The notes beneath the pieces are model-generated. The model worked only from the letters and a program-made list of their open reading frames with translations. It ran no database searches and had not been told where the DNA came from. A DNA stretch of 64,000 bases from Smittia aterrima (Eukaryota; Arthropoda; Insecta; Diptera; Chironomidae). Position numbers and translations under genes: made by a program. The stretch is from positions 9,610,854 to 9,674,853 of the forward strand of contig CP093830.1 of NCBI GenBank assembly GCA_033063855.1, in the 5' to 3' direction. Shown in pieces: positions 23,543 to 37,800 of the stretch. The number at the start of each line of letters is the position of its first letter. Position 1 is the stretch's first letter.

Positions 23543-25538
23543 TTCGAATTTTACAAGATAGACTAAAGTGACAAAGGCCTGAAGAGTTAATATTTATATT
23601 TTCTATCTAGACGAGCAGAAGTAATCAATTATCGTTGTCAGAAAAGTTTTGCCATTCACTGATATAAAGTAGAGTAGAGCGTAGACCAATAAATCATTGA
23701 CAACTTAAGTAAGTTTAAAGAACGATTAATTCAAATATGCGCCGGAGAGTTTCTCTTTAAGACGTGTGAAGTACCGAATCATTAGGTTCTGTCCTTGAGA
23801 ATCGTAAAGCAATTAATGTAATTAGCTGTAAAGTTGATTCACATCAAAGGAATGAGCCTGCGCGGGAAATCGAAAGCTTTCGAGCTTTTTTTATGAAAGC
23901 TCATTCCAATGGAAAGGAATTCATGAAAAACAATTTCGTCCTCGCAATGATGCGATTGGAAAATTTGATAACATTCTGTTCACGAGACGCTTTTAATGCG
24001 GACGCAACTCTGACGAAACATTTTTTTTTCTCTACGAGAGTTCTTTGTGAAGAGAGAAGAAAGATAATTTTGACAAGCGAAGGAAGTGAAGTTTTATTGA
24101 CACAAAATTTGCATTTGATTTAATGGAAAGCGGAGCTGACCAGCTGTTTACTTAAAAAATTCGGGATTCTCTCAGTTGTAAAATCAATTTTTTGTGAGGT
24201 GCAAGGAAAAGGAAAAGTAGGAAAACAAGTTAAATGAAGCGAAGCTTTCAGGGAATTGAAGAGTAAGCGACGATTGCCAAGACAAGTGAGGGGGATAGAA
24301 GTGAGTATTAAACATTTGCTCGAAACAGTGTAACCTGATGATGAAAAGAAGAACGCGAGGAAAATCACTTTCCTTTGCCTCGAGCTTTCTTGCTCGCTCC
24401 CTTTCTCGACACAATTCAAACACACTCGCACGGAAAATTGAGGCTCCAGTGGTGAAAGAATGTCGAAAATAATCTGAAAAGTAAAAGACTTTTTTCCTGC
24501 TTTCGCTCAAGGGGACGACAAGCGAGAAAAGGAAAAAAGTTTTCCAGCCGTTCATGAATGATTCTTAACGGAGACAAGAGTCGTTACTAATCTCCGGGAT
24601 GGAATCGTTTTTGCTGCGTCCAATTAAATCTGACGAATGAATTAGTTCTTGTTCATGACTTTAACTTTGTCGTTTATCATCGAATCGCTTTAAGAAAGGT
24701 CGAAAGAGTTACTGACAAGAACTCGACTCAGAGGGAAATCAAATTACGAGAGAGAGAGAACATGAAAAACTCTTTATCGATAAAACAATATTTTTGAACA
24801 TTTTCATAGCAAAACGAACAAAACGAGAAAGGTAACGAATGTGAGAGAGGCTCGCTAAATTATTAAAGCGTAAAGCCGAATAGAAAATTCCATTCATTCC
24901 TATACCGAATCAAACCTACGAAGTCTATGAAAAAGTAATTGTGCCAATTTCTCCTCGCAACGAAAATAGATCCCAAAGAGTTCTGTAATCACATTACTTT
25001 TGGATGCTTGAATCAAACTAGCAAAAAAGCCCGATCGATGAGTAAGACTACAAATTATGTTGTTACGCGTATGCCATTAACCTCAAGAGAATATTCATAG
25101 AATCCAGTCGGGCGGCGAATGGAAATTTGTAAGAACACGACAGGCTTTGACGTCGCATGACTGACGCAATAAATCATATTCTCGTCGCTAAAATTCTTTG
25201 CTTTAATCATATTTTCGCCAGAAAAGCCGTCTCCCATTCCTTTTCATCGTCATGAGCCCGGAGCCGCACGAAGGAATTTTTTTATTGGATTCTGGTTTCG
25301 CACGCTTTGTAATTCGATTTTATCGAATTTGCGAACATTGTCCGTGGATGAAGAAATTTGGCTTCGACTCGATTACTAATGGCAATATCGGAATGTCGAT
25401 CTTTTAACTCGTAAACAATATTTATTTAACGAAATTTAACTCGCATGTGTATTCGATTTCTCGACAAGATTCTATTTCGAGACACGTTTACAATCAATTA
25501 AGCTGGAAATTAATTCGCATGTTTCTATCTCTTTCCAG
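23543..25538. other. Intergenic region
   Basis: About 2 kb between the divergently placed protease homologue 4 and the plus-strand gene at 25601. A 5' UTR intron of that gene probably ends here: a pyrimidine tract and TTTCCAG acceptor finish at 25538, 62 bases before its ATG. Open frames at 24120-24555 on the minus strand lack protein-like features. Confidence 0.5.
23591..23600 (-). promoter_or_regulatory. Probable TATA box, protease homologue 4
   Basis: Minus strand reads AATATAAATA about 50-60 bases upstream of the ATG at 23542, matching the spacing seen in copies 1 and 3. Confidence 0.5.
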
Positions 25539-25600
25539 TTGAGTGGTGTCAACAAGAGAAGTGGAGATTCAAGTGGAATAATCGATAAAAATCGAGGATA

Positions 25601-26169
25601 ATGGCATCGGTTGGTTTTCAAGATTCGCAAAAGTCCTCCATGAACTTCTCATTATCGCTGGATAAAAGCATTGACGGGGCGGGGGACGATCTGTGTCAGC
25701 GAATCGAAGATTACAAGACCCACAATCCAGATGATGTCGAAGAGCTTAAAAAATGCATTCACGATGTGCTTGGTGAAGCAGAGAGAACTGCACAAGAGAG
25801 ATTGGACAAGAAAACGGTAAGTCGATTTGATGAGCAAATGAATCGTATGATGAAGTGATCACAACGCGCTTTCATCCATCTACATAACTTTACGCATCAA
25901 TGAACTGAGTTTATTCTTGTCTAAATTTACAGAGCGATGAAGCGAAGGAGAAGAACATGAACGCTTTCATGTTTGGCTTAAAAGACAAAAACAAGCGAGT
26001 TGTGACGCGTGCCCGAAGCCTCGCACGTTCCCTAATCGATACGATCTGTAATTGCACCAATAACGTCTCGAATCCAATTCAACAAGCTGCTACGAGATTG
26101 CGACGACAACAAACTGCATACGAAAGGAGTTCGAGTACACCAAGGCAAGCAACAAAGTTCGACGATTAA
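25601..26169 (+). CDS. Unrecognised 150-residue helical protein
   Basis: I do not recognise this family. Exons 25601-25816 and 25933-26169 join in phase 0 (GTAAGT donor, TTTACAG acceptor) to give 150 residues. A 5' UTR acceptor at 25538 supports the start, and ATG has a good context. The first half is acidic (for example CQRIEDYKTHNPDD) and runs into a charged Lys/Glu/Ala-rich helix across the splice (ERTAQERLDKKTSDEAKEK). The second half is basic and Arg-rich (VVTRARSLARSL, RLRRQQ) and ends in a Ser/Thr/Pro tail. No signal peptide or obvious membrane span. The charged helix loosely recalls LEA-type or cytoplasmic scaffold helices, but no 11-residue repeat is visible, so I make no functional claim. 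A small ORF follows 129 bases after its stop. Confidence 0.65.
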
Positions 26170-26298
26170 TCAGCTTCTCGGTGGAATGTTGAGATTTAGA
26201 TGGAAGAGTACCGACTTTTAAACAGGACAAAGTTAAATAATTTAAAAGCAAAACTTTTCTGGTCCTTTAGTTTTAATTAAACTCAAAGCTCATTAAAA

Positions 26299-26544
26299 AT
26301 GCAACAAATCACGATCCCAAACAAACTCGCACAGGCGATGGTGAATATTTCAGAGCGTTTCGTTGACATTCCCGCGGATATTTATCGCTTTATGTATATT
26401 GTGTGGTGTAAATATTTACAACACTCTCAGCGCTCATTTCCCTTCATGCGTTTCATGTTTGAACGCTCTTGGAATAATTTCAAATTGCTGCACATCAGAG
26501 ACTTTGACTTTCATGATGACGATCCAAAGAGTCCACGTTACTAG
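26299..26544 (+). CDS. Small candidate gene, 81 residues
   Basis: A single open frame with AAAAATG start context, not recognised. The protein has an amphipathic or weakly hydrophobic middle (DIYRFMYIVWCKYL), an aromatic and Arg-rich stretch, and an acidic end FDFHDDDPKSPRY. Composition and wobble positions look coding. It begins 129 bases after the stop of the gene at 25601 on the same strand, too close for an ordinary separate promoter, so it may be a second cistron or the product of an alternative transcript. An ATTAAA near 26275 could instead end the first gene. Could also be a chance ORF. Confidence 0.4.
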   Translation: MQQITIPNKLAQAMVNISERFVDIPADIYRFMYIVWCKYLQHSQRSFPFMRFMFERSWNNFKLLHIRDFDFHDDDPKSPRY

Positions 26545-28282
26545 ATTTTAACTTAAAGCAATTAAATTCTGGTTTAGCGGCTAACTCTATCAATGTTTAA
26601 TCATTAACAGAAAAAAAATCTAAGTCTGATTGTTAAAAGAAGAATAATAAATGTAGAATTTAAGCGTCGACAGGTGCGAATGCAGATAAAAAAAACAAGA
26701 AAAATCAAAGAAGCTTTCACCGCACTTTAAATGATGAAAGATGAGCTCTTGATGTGAAGATACTTTGGTTAAGCCGAAGTATTCAAAAAGCTTTGTGAGC
26801 TTCTGTGGTCTCGTAGGAGGAAGAAAATCCACAGAGTTTGTCGGCACGTAATATGCAAATGTATGCGGTGAAATTTTTGAGAGATTACTGTGAGCCACAC
26901 TTCCCTTTGTTCTGATACTGAAGCAACTTTTTTGTTTAAGCTCTTGCGGTAAATCACAAAGGAAAAAGAATCTTATGCAACAATTTTCACACCTAAATCA
27001 ACTTTTTGGGAAACTCCTGAGACAATCACAAGCCCTTTTAATGAAAGAAAACAGTTTTGGAAGAATTATTTATCTTTTTTCTCAAAAGAAATGAGAGCCG
27101 AGTGAGGCATACGAAGCAATCTTCTGGAAACGAGAAAATATATTTAGCGAATCTTTACGAGGAGGCTCTTGACGAGCTTTTCTTGAATCATTGATGATGA
27201 GATTACTTGTCATTAAATGAGGCCGAACAAATGTGTTGTGACAAACACAGCGAGTCGAGTCGCGCCTCTTCGTCGAATTCTGTTTGTGAAATAATGTAAA
27301 ATTGTTGTGAAATCCAATGCGAAATGAGATTGAAGAAGAAACAAAACAATAAATGTTGAAAAGAGAAAATGATTTTCACTCATCCCTTCAGGCTCATGCC
27401 TGCCCTGCTTTGTTTGTCCTCTGTACTTTGAATTTTGAATTTTACAGATATTTTCCTTTATTCTTTGCGAAAAATGTTTTCTTCGTGTATAATTTTCATT
27501 GCCAACAATAAGTTAACCCTCATTTGTCGTGCGACTTGAAACTTAACTTGAGAAATAAATTTTCTTTACAATTTCAAATTTTCTCTAATCTGCAGCTAAA
27601 TAAAACTTTTAAACATGATTATTCAGCGAACTAGTGTTTCATAAGACTCTTTCGTTTCATTTATTTTTTTTCTCTTCTGTTAGATTAATGTCTTCGAATA
27701 ATTTTTATTAAGTTATTGCAGTAATTGGAGGGAAACCAAAAGACATAAATAAAATTGATTGCGAAGGTCGTCACTAGATCAATAAACTAGAGAGTTTGAA
27801 AGTCTTTAATCATACAAAGGTTGTTCGTCTCTCGCCACTGACACAATCAATCAAAATCCTCGTCGGGGGGTTTCCTTTGAAAATTTTCTCTCATTTCTCG
27901 GTTATGGCTGTCGAGAAAGAACTTTATCCGGAAGATCCCCGCGAATGAAAGATATTCGCTTTCATTGAAAAGATAAAGAAGCGAGGACGTGGGCGAGAGC
28001 GGCAACGCGGACGATAAATTAAATAATTAAGTAAACAATTTTAACAGCCACACCGTCTCCGTTTATATATTGTTTCGCCTTTCAGCTTTATTTGCAACAT
28101 TTATGATTTGTTTTCATTATTATATCATTATCTATAATAAATTTAATAGTTTTTTTCTTTCTTTTTCTTTGCGGGATGATTATTTCTCAACAACACTAAC
28201 GATAGAAAGGAATTTTTCGTATCGATTGCCTGAACGTTACACGGTTGTTCAACCATTTTCTGGCAGCAGCACGCTTTCGATT
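26545..28282. other. Intergenic region
   Basis: AT-rich, non-repetitive DNA with no supported gene. Minus-strand frames at 26620-26957 are low-complexity and overlap each other. A TATATA-like string sits near 28060, before the small candidate ORF at 28283. Confidence 0.45.
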
Positions 28283-28474
28283 ATGAAATCGGGTGTGAAA
28301 ATGTTTCTGAAACTTCCATCAAAAGCCATGAGAATTTTTCCATTTTTATGTTATAAGCTTTTGAACGTCTTTAATGCAATTAAATTGTTTGCCAGACGAG
28401 CAACACAAAAACAATCGAGACGAGGCGTAAAGTTTATTTCAGCTTCCTCTTCTTTTTTGGAAAAGGCGAACTGA
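28283..28474 (+). CDS. Very small candidate ORF, 63 residues
   Basis: Weak candidate. From an internal ATG the frame reads MKSGVKMFLKLPSKAM, then a hydrophobic helix (IFPFLCYKLLNVFNAIKLF) and a basic tail ARRATQKQSRRG. The longer open frame starting at 28070 adds a low-complexity hydrophobic leader that looks like translated AT-rich DNA, so I prefer the shorter start. Like the ORF at 26299 it is short, basic and has one amphipathic or hydrophobic helix. No splice or homology support. Confidence 0.25.
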   Translation: MKSGVKMFLKLPSKAMRIFPFLCYKLLNVFNAIKLFARRATQKQSRRGVKFISASSSFLEKAN

Positions 28475-28837
28475 AGAAAATATGAAAATGAAGTCTCGAT
28501 AAGCGCGAGAGCTTTAAGATATTATGATATAAGAGATGAGTTCCCGCTTCCGCTTTACGCCAACTTTTTTTTTTCATCAAAAACTCTTAGAAGTTGTAAA
28601 TGTTTGCTCGACTTTTTTTTCTTCGTTAACGCAAATTTAAGTCCATTAAAAAGTTTTTAAATGTGTTTCATTTGAATATGTTTAAGCATCGAACGTACGA
28701 ACGAATCACATAATGATGAAAAGTAAAATTTTGCGACACCATCGAGAAGTTCTTTAAGAAGAAGGGAAAAAAAGTCGAAAGTTTCAAACAGCATTCGTTC
28801 GTTATCAGTTTGTGTAAAATTAAGCCTCAGTTCCGAT

Positions 28838-31800
28838 CTAATAAATCGAATTAACAATCGTATCGCGGTCAGGCAGTGAGCGCACTTTCATGCTGCCATC
28901 GACACCACACGAAAACATTCGACCGAGCTGGTCGATTTGAATTTGCGTCACGCCTTGCCCCATGTGCTTGAAGAAACTGCTGTGTTTATGTTCTCCAGGG
29001 TAGAAGAAGAGTGGCGTACTCATTGGTGCTCCTAGCGCCCAAACCTGAATAAACAAATGCAAAAGAGGATATTTTGATTTTAGACAAGTTGAAGGGATAG
29101 AAGAATCATTTTATTTGAGTTTACCTTAATGTCGCCATCGGCTGAGCCTGTAACGAAGAACTCTTCGTGTGGGTCCATCGCTAAGCATTTAATTGCGTGT
29201 TCGTGAGCCTGCGAAGTAAATTAGAATAAATCACAAGAGCCTTAGAAGTTGAGTGGTCAAGTTACTTGGAAACGGTGTCTAAGCGTTCTCTGACGCACAT
29301 CAAATATGCAAACGTCGCCTTTCTTGCCTGCTGATATCAAGAGTTGATGTTGCGGAGCGTAGGCGAGACTCGAAGCTCCCTGGTCGTGGCACGCGAAAGC
29401 TGAAAAAAATTAATCCATGTTAGTGACTCAAGGGAGATGTCACGAATCGTCAACTTACATGCAACCATCGCCTTCTTCTGTGGTAGCAATGTGTCCCAGA
29501 TGGCCACGTTTTTACTCTCGGAGCTATGCCCGGCTGAGAAAACAAGAACGGAAATGTAATCAATCAAAATGAGTGTCGTGAGCAATGAGGGTAATAAACA
29601 AACAAACCTGTTGCGACTAAGCTGCATGATCCGAGGAACATAAAGTCTGTGATGAGTTTGTTGTGACATTCGTGAGTCTGCGGAGACGCCAGTGAACAAA
29701 ATTAAAAGACTGTCAGAAAGGATCTTTAAGTAAACACTTACGAAGAATGATCGATTACATTGTGACGCAAGACCAACTTGCCACAAACTCAATTTGCCAT
29801 CTCCATCCGCAATTCCGAACTTGTTTCCATGTTGCGAGAATCGACATCGTGTAACTGAGAAGAATGTCGAGGGGAAATGATTTTTTGTTATCTTCAAATA
29901 TTTTGTGATTTTAATTTTATTTTACCTTTCGCGAATGTTCCTGGAGGCCGTGGCGTACAAACAGCCTGTTGATGTCCCCACTCCCACATTTGTACCGAAC
30001 CATCCTGACCACCCGTCAAGTACAAGGGCATAAGTGGATGAGAACTCATGCGCTTTATGTTGTCGATTTTATGTTTGAGAACCTGAACGGGAGAGAACGG
30101 AGAATGAAATTATCAACGAAAACCAATTAAAACTTAATGGAGTTTAATGATTTGTTATAAAAAAAATGAAAATAAACTTTTTTAACCCTAGTTGGGGATG
30201 AGATTAAAATTATATCGAGGCTGTTCAGGCTTTCAATTTGAAGCTGAACAACAAAAAAATATTTTTACATTTTACAACGAAAGCGATTTTCATCATCAAC
30301 ATAAAGTTTCATGAAACAGCAAAACGTAAAACGAGGAGGAGAACGAAACATAAACATGATTCGAAATGCTTTTAGATTGATTAGTTTTGTACCGGCTTCA
30401 AAAAGTGCTTTGAACGATCAATGATGAATTTGCAATAGCGCGGATCGTGACTTCCGGGAAACGTAGCTCCTTTGATCTATTGCGAAATTCCGTGTGAATC
30501 ATATTAACAACATTAGTTACAACATTATTGCGGCATGAAAGAAGCAAAGGAGAGAGAGAAAGAGAGACACAGTTAATCGATTACAGACACATGATGCACA
30601 ATCTCATGATTGACGAACGTGTGGTTGTTTTAATTGCTTAATGAAGCATGAATCTTAATTGACATTCTAGGGAACGTTAACTTACCACAGAAGCTCCTCG
30701 ACCTGTTTGACCTGGTTGCGGACTCATTGGCATTTGTGATTGTTGGAGGTTTTGGACTTGGTTCATTGAAGCAGCTCTGGGAACACATCAAATTTTAATA
30801 TCAAATCGATTAGAAAATTGAATCGTTAACTCACTTGTCGTTGTTTGAAGCTTGAATTACAAGGAAGCCACTTGATGGAAGTGTGTCAACGTCTTTCGAT
30901 AAATTCATGATATCAAATTCACATTCGTCCTCAAGCCAATTCGGTGATTCCAACAGCAACGAGATGTCCATCTCTTGAAGTTCACGAGGAGTTGCAAGTG
31001 CGAGCATTCCTGCATTCGTTAGATTAATACAGAATGCAGATATCGATTCTTGATCCTTGTGAATGATTCTCACAGGCTCCACCAACTTCTGATTGGATTG
31101 CTCTTTAGTTGTTGAGAAGTTCATTCCACCTATCTCAGATTGTTGAGAGAAATCCACGACTGAATTGGAAATTGAAGGAGCTCCTTGTCCAACTGAAGAT
31201 GGTGCATCGAAAGTGAAAGTTTTCCTCTTTCCGAAGATAGCACGAATGAAAATCTCTTGACACGCTTCTTGTCTCACCATGTAGTTCCATAATCTTCTCG
31301 TTGGGGCAGCTGATGCAGCGCAAGGACTGAATGGAGTGTTGTTCTTCTCCAAGAGAGACCGATACTTCTGAATCGAAGGACCTTTGTTCTCGCTTTCAAT
31401 GAAGCATCCTGGAATGTAATCAGCAGAAGCTGGTCCACGTTGTTCAAGCTCATCTTTAATTAGCTCTTGCCAAATCGCTAGCGATCTGAGTGTAGCATGA
31501 ATCAAAGGACTGCAGACTGGAAGCTCTGGCAATTCTAATCCCGCAACAGCGATAAATGATTGAATTTGATTCTGAGCGTGCTTCACAATCGCACAACGTA
31601 AAATGCACCAAGACATGGAATTTGGATTCAAATGTTCAGTATTTTCCTTTCGATGTTTCTTGATTGCAGCTGCAGTTTGCGATTTTTTCAAATCATTGCT
31701 CAAAGGATCAGCAAAAACATCTTCATCATCGTCGTCGTCATCTAAGTCGGAAACTGCTGAGTCAGCTGAGTCATAGTCGTCCTCATTAGTATCGCCACTG

Positions 31801-34800
31801 AGCGAAGGTTTCGTTAAGAAATAGCTGACCATTGACATATCTGGTGGAACAAACTGCTCACGGTATGTTGGTTTATCTTCCTTCATGTTACTAGAACTTG
31901 GTTGACTTGTAAACTGACCAAGGATTTTCATGTTGAGCTTTACGCGATGTTTGGTGATTGATGTCACAGTATTCCACATTCCAGTTTCTCCACTCTCAGC
32001 TTCAGCGCTGTCTTGCTGTTGTAACTGCTGTTGAACCATTTGCTGAGCAGCTTGAACGTGCGACGTTGCTTTTCGTAGCAATTTTTTAACGCCACCGCCA
32101 TAGAGCATTGCCCATGTGGAATCAGTAAATTGCTGTCCCGCAAGCCGATACAAAATATGACAATCGCACGTCGTTAGAGCATAGACCAATAATGACATGA
32201 ACGAAGCCACGAACGCTTCGCACAGCAGAACATTTAATCGTGGGGTGTCTTCGTCCTTTTCCCTCGCCAGCAAGGCTCGTAGATTCGTCACTCCGGGCCA
32301 TTTTGATGGCGACGTACTGACAGTGACAGGTTCATCTGTTGAATATTTCCTTCGTCTTGTGTGAGCTGATGCGTTAGCCATCAAGTGCGTACTCTGACAA
32401 CTTGCGTTCAGTTTCGCTATGGTTTCCATTCCGGGACTATGACATTCTCCGCCCATCGTGTGCTTAACACTGAACGTATCAGAGTCGCAAAGTGATTGGT
32501 AAATGCATGCTGAGAGGGCAACAGCAAGATCACGAAGTACAAAGACTTCTGCTGAATACGGATCACGAATACCCATCGGAGGTCCACGAAGGTCGACAAC
32601 GGTTTGAAGCATGTCGTGAGTGTGTTGTTGTAAGAAGTGGATTGGATCGGCGATGACTGTTTTGTTTCCAGCAACACAAGCGCTTAGCAATGGTAAGGTT
32701 GTTGGGAATGGAAGGGGACTCAATAGTTGCTGTTGGGTCTTTTCTTGTTGTAGCTCTTGAAGCAACAGAACAAGTTCCATTCTTACGCTTGCTAAACCGC
32801 CACCGCTGGCTCCGTGTAATGAGCAATAACTTAATAATGTTCGCAGCAGCGTTTCATTAGCTTTTAACCAACGTTTTCTCTTAGCAGCTCGTTGAACCTT
32901 TGCTTCGAAATCGTGCTTCTCTTGAAGTAAAATTTCATGAAGTGTTGGACGTTCGTTGGGCTGGAACTTGTTGCTCATCAAAGGTGTCTCGTATGTACTG
33001 TCTGCTGTGAAATCTTCTCCCATCTTGACATTTCCTACTTCAGTAATGTCAGCAGTGCTATAATTACACAACTGCTTCAGAGCTTCTACTTCCCTTTCAA
33101 GCCAAACATAAAGTTGATAACGCAGCTGGCCACCATCAACTTCAAATCCTGTGGCGAGTGTTGATAGTTCCTCCATTAGAATCTTCAAGCATGCAATGAA
33201 CTTCAACTGTTGTGCCATGATGTCGAGCTGACCAACCTGCTGTTGCTTATCACTTAAATTATTATCACTAGTGTTACTTGTTGCTTTGGTATTGTCTTGT
33301 GTTGATTCATTCTTATCGATATTCATTCCCAAGCCAGTATCGTCATCATCTTCATCCTCTGCAGGTTCTTCGTCCCAAACAAGCTTAAAACCTTCATCTG
33401 CCGATTGTGTGACAGGTGCTCCCCAATCGAAACTGCCTGAAGAGTCGAGAACGTTGGCTGTAGGTTGACTCCAATCAAATGTTCCTGTATCAATCAATTT
33501 CGAGTTGTTATCCTTGTGATCTGTGCTCACACTCACGTTGTCGGCTTCATTAACGTCAGTGTCGATAACTTTAGTTGGTAGTTTACTGAGAACTTCAAGT
33601 GCCAGAGCTGGACAACCAGCTTTGAAATGACCATGAGCTGTTGTAAAGTACAATTGGCGTTCTAATGGTGTGATTGAATCTTCCAAATGCAGTTGCTTAT
33701 CAGGAGTCATCGTGCTCGATTTAATTTTTCCGTTCGGACCAAAACCAGTGACACTTTCACCTCGTTGTAATCCACCTGATCCGCTGTAGCTGAATCCACT
33801 TAGAACGACTTGCGTTCGCTTCTTCTCTTGCGCTGTTGTAGCAATGTGCTGACGAATGAGAAGAGGATGAGTGCGGAGATAAACATAAAAGTTGAAAACA
33901 TTCGGATTAGCAGTTTTGTTATTATTTGTGCTGGATCCATGCATTGTTGGATCATCATCATCAAACGCTTTATGAAGAATTCCGACGTCATTCTGCAGTA
34001 AAGTTCCCAAAGACCCTGAGTAATCTTTCAATATCCAAAGAGCCATTGATCTCAAGAATGGATCTGGGTGAGCTCGTTCGAGATCTTGATTATCGCCGTT
34101 TTTATCGCATCCGAGAATTTCCTCGTAAATCAACTTCTTGTAGCTTGGCGGAGTGCCTTCTTGTTCGCCTTCATACAATCTCGTGATAATCAAAGCCAAT
34201 TGCAAATCTTCAAGCTTCGTCAAACAAACTTCCAATGCATCGTTCAAACTTCCTGCGAGCAAAAAGAAAGCAACTGCGTGTTCGAATCGTTGCTTTCCTA
34301 GAAGAGCGAAAGCGTTCTTTAAAGCAGCTTTACGCCAACGGTCTTCAGCGAAGTTATTTTGGAAGAATTGAGTCATTTTGTCGTCTCGCTTGTTTCTAAA
34401 TAAACCCCACACAACTGACTTCTTCTTCATGGCGATATAATAAATTGCAGCATCGAGTGGATCTTGTTTCGATTGGAATGCAGCCTTAGCTAACTTTTCA
34501 ACGCAATTTTTAAGAAGAGTTGGATTCTTCAACCACCATCCGACGCCAAGTTCTTTAAGTTGACTCCATTTGATTTGACCCTTTGAATAATTTGGAATCA
34601 GGTTGAGTAATTCCTCTTCGCTTTCGGAATGGAAGGCCCAAACGATATTCGATGTTCCAACGCCTTGCTTTTGGAATTGAGTTCGTTGCACAAGTGGCAG
34701 ACATCGAAGTAAGTAACTGAAGTGCTTCATTGCCAGCAAGAATCGCAAACCGCAATCGTCGAGAGAATCGGTTGAAACATTTTCACTGTCGCTCGGGTTT

Positions 34801-37800
34801 CCGGTTAAATTTTCCTTTGCAATTGCTGTTTTTGCAGCATCGATTGCGAACCTTTCGGCGAAATCAGTGTTACAGGTCGACACTGTATCAGCTAAAGCAA
34901 GTAAATGCATTTGATCTAAGCTTGACAATCCCGGAAGATGCGTGTGAGTCAAGAGACGTGACAGGAGTTGACCTTGTCTCGGTCCGAAATGCGATAGTTG
35001 ATGACGTTCGGGAATCGATGAGCGACGATCATGACGACGAGGTGATTCTGGATCATCTTCATCGAGTAGATCATCTAAGTTGTCTTCAGCAACGCTGCTG
35101 TCGAACAAATCGTTGTAATCCTAAAGAAAGGATTTAAAATAAACATTTCGAAAAAAAGGATTTAAATAAAACTCACTTTGACTTCTTCCTTTTGCTGTTG
35201 TGCAAGATTTTCCTTGTCAGCTGCCAGCAAAGTCCACAATGGCAAAGGTGGAATCGAAGTGATTTCTGCGTAGTCCAAGGTTAACTCTTCCGGAATCTAA
35301 ATCGAAATAAAAGTTAGTCAAACTCAAAGAAGAAGAAGCAATGGTCTCGATACTTAGAGCAAAAATATTTCAAAGTCTAACAGTGAGAAATTCTAAGAAT
35401 TTCGATTGACAACGAACGAACAACATCAAAACTAACTACACAAAAATATGGAGAAAAAAACTATAATATAAATTCGCACCTGTGTGGTCGAACCTCTTGG
35501 CTCTAATGGACTATTCTTGTCGGCAGCATAGCTCACAGAAAGTGTGCGAGATCTGGACCAACCTCGCTGCAGATAGAGAGAGAAGAGTTGTACGAACATG
35601 AATGACAAATTAAAATTAATGAAGAGCAATGAATAAAATAATAATCAGACTTAACGAACTTCGTAAGTTTGCATAAAAGTTTCTAATAAACTTTCATAAG
35701 GAAAAGTTATTTTAAGTGAAATTAAGCTACAAAATGGAAAAAGTTTAGATCAAGATCGGAAATTATAAAATTAATTCTAAATTACGTAGAAAGAGAAGTT
35801 CAGCAGAGCTTGGAAGACAAGCAAAAGGAGACGAGGTGCTAATGAGTCTCGGAAATACAATTTCACTCCCAACGAGAACGGATTAACATAATTTCAATCA
35901 AAATCACGAAAAACAAATAACTTTTGCTTTGATCTGATATGAAGCCGAATTAAATCTATTTTCAGTTGCCGGGAAATCCCTCCACCCCCAGGAAAGGTCA
36001 AATTAGATTTCCAACTCATTAATCGTCGGCAGGCAGAAAGAGGCTAAAGTTATAATTGTGTCAAGTGGATTAGAAACATTCGGGTGAGTTTTCTTTCGGT
36101 TAATTTCGTTAATTGGGTGATTAACTTAGACATAAAGGTTTAGTCTGGACATAACTTTACAAGAGCTCTTTGAAGAGTTGACTCACCTGCTGACGATTTA
36201 AGCTTTCTTCTTCGTTTCCAGCTCCGCGAACAGCACATGATCCGCTAATACAACGTACAAGATGAGCAAGGATTGCTTTCACCCATCGAATCTTTCCTGA
36301 GTTCAAAAGCTCCATCAATTGTTTTGGATGATATTGAGGAAGAACTGGGCAAGCGATTCTTGATGCTTCGAAGAGTCCAAAGTCATTCATGTAATCGTGA
36401 CTGACGGGATCATCTTGAACGGGGCCTGAGCTTTGTCCGTTCTTCTTCTTTTTGTCTTGTCCTCCGCCAAACAACTGAAGGTTTGCTGTGCTAATCCTTG
36501 ACAAATGTGGCATTGACGAGACGTTTGCTAATCGTCGTTGATTACTTTCCGTGACAAGAGAACGAAGATCTTCGTCACGCAAGCAACGCGAATCGTTAAA
36601 ATTATCAACGCTCTCAAGATGATGATGTAGAATTTGTTCATAGTCACGAGGCTTCCATTGAGAATAAACGTGCATTTCTGAGTCCATTCCAGCAACGAAA
36701 ATTCCATCACGAACCCAAGAAATTTGCATGGGAAGTGGAGGAAGTCCATCAGCAGTTTTCAATTCAATTTGACGAAGTTTCATCCAACGAATCTCATCGT
36801 TAAAGTGAGGACGTGCAAGTGAACTTGCTTTGCGCAATAGCGGACGGTTTGTTGTTTGACTTTCTTTCATTGCTTTCATGTTCGCTTGAGCTAAATCGCT
36901 TGAGACCGGAGTGAAAAGCATAATTTTGCTTCCAACTGCAACTGTAAGGATATGCGAGCCATCTTCCTTTGACACCCAATCCAACTGAACCAAATGTTTT
37001 TGAGTTAGTGGACAAGTGTTTCCATGCTCCGTAATCGATTTTCTTAAACTTTGTAATGTACTGAAGCTTGGAACAGCGAGCAATCCTGTAGGCGCTTTCA
37101 GTGAATCAGGAGTAATATCTCCATTGTTAATACTGTTTTGACTTCCGCCTTGACGATTTGTCGTACGAGCAAGTTCATCATGCGCGTATGGGTGAAGAAC
37201 TTGTTGCAATCGCTGCTTCTTAACCAGCGACTTTTGATCGTAGAGATAGCTCAAATCCAGATGAGGATCGACTTGAACTTGTGGCAAGTGAATGTTCTTT
37301 AAGTGAATCGTGTCTTCTAAAACCCATTCACTTCCTCCAGTGCTCTCACATTCGTAGATGGCAACACAAAGGTTTACATATCGCGATTCGGGATCAGCTT
37401 TCGTTGGACGAGTAAATGACTTTCCGTACTTGTAAGCACAAGCAATTCTTCCACTGTAAGCGGCACTGATATTTAATAACTGTCCATTAATATCAATCGA
37501 TGATTCTTGATCCTTTCTAATCATGTCCCACTCACGCCACTCGTACTTGAACTTTGATGGATTGTCAGCTTTCTTTGAGACTTTGCATTTCCAGAAACGA
37601 ACTTGCGAATCTGAACAAGCCGTGACGATGATGTAAGGAGCAAAACAAGCTGGATAAATCGATGAGGAGCTTAGATGCCCAGCAGCAGGTGAAGCGTGAA
37701 CAACATCAACACCTTCCGGAAGCGGAAGCTCTTGAGTACATACTTTAGTCGTTGAGATATTTACACGAGGACAATAATCGTTCGATCCTGTTTGTCCTTT

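Noticed and set aside
34730..35137. 135-codon plus-strand frame
   Set aside because: Lies wholly opposite Rbcn-3A exon 7 and crosses its acceptor; no independent protein-like features.
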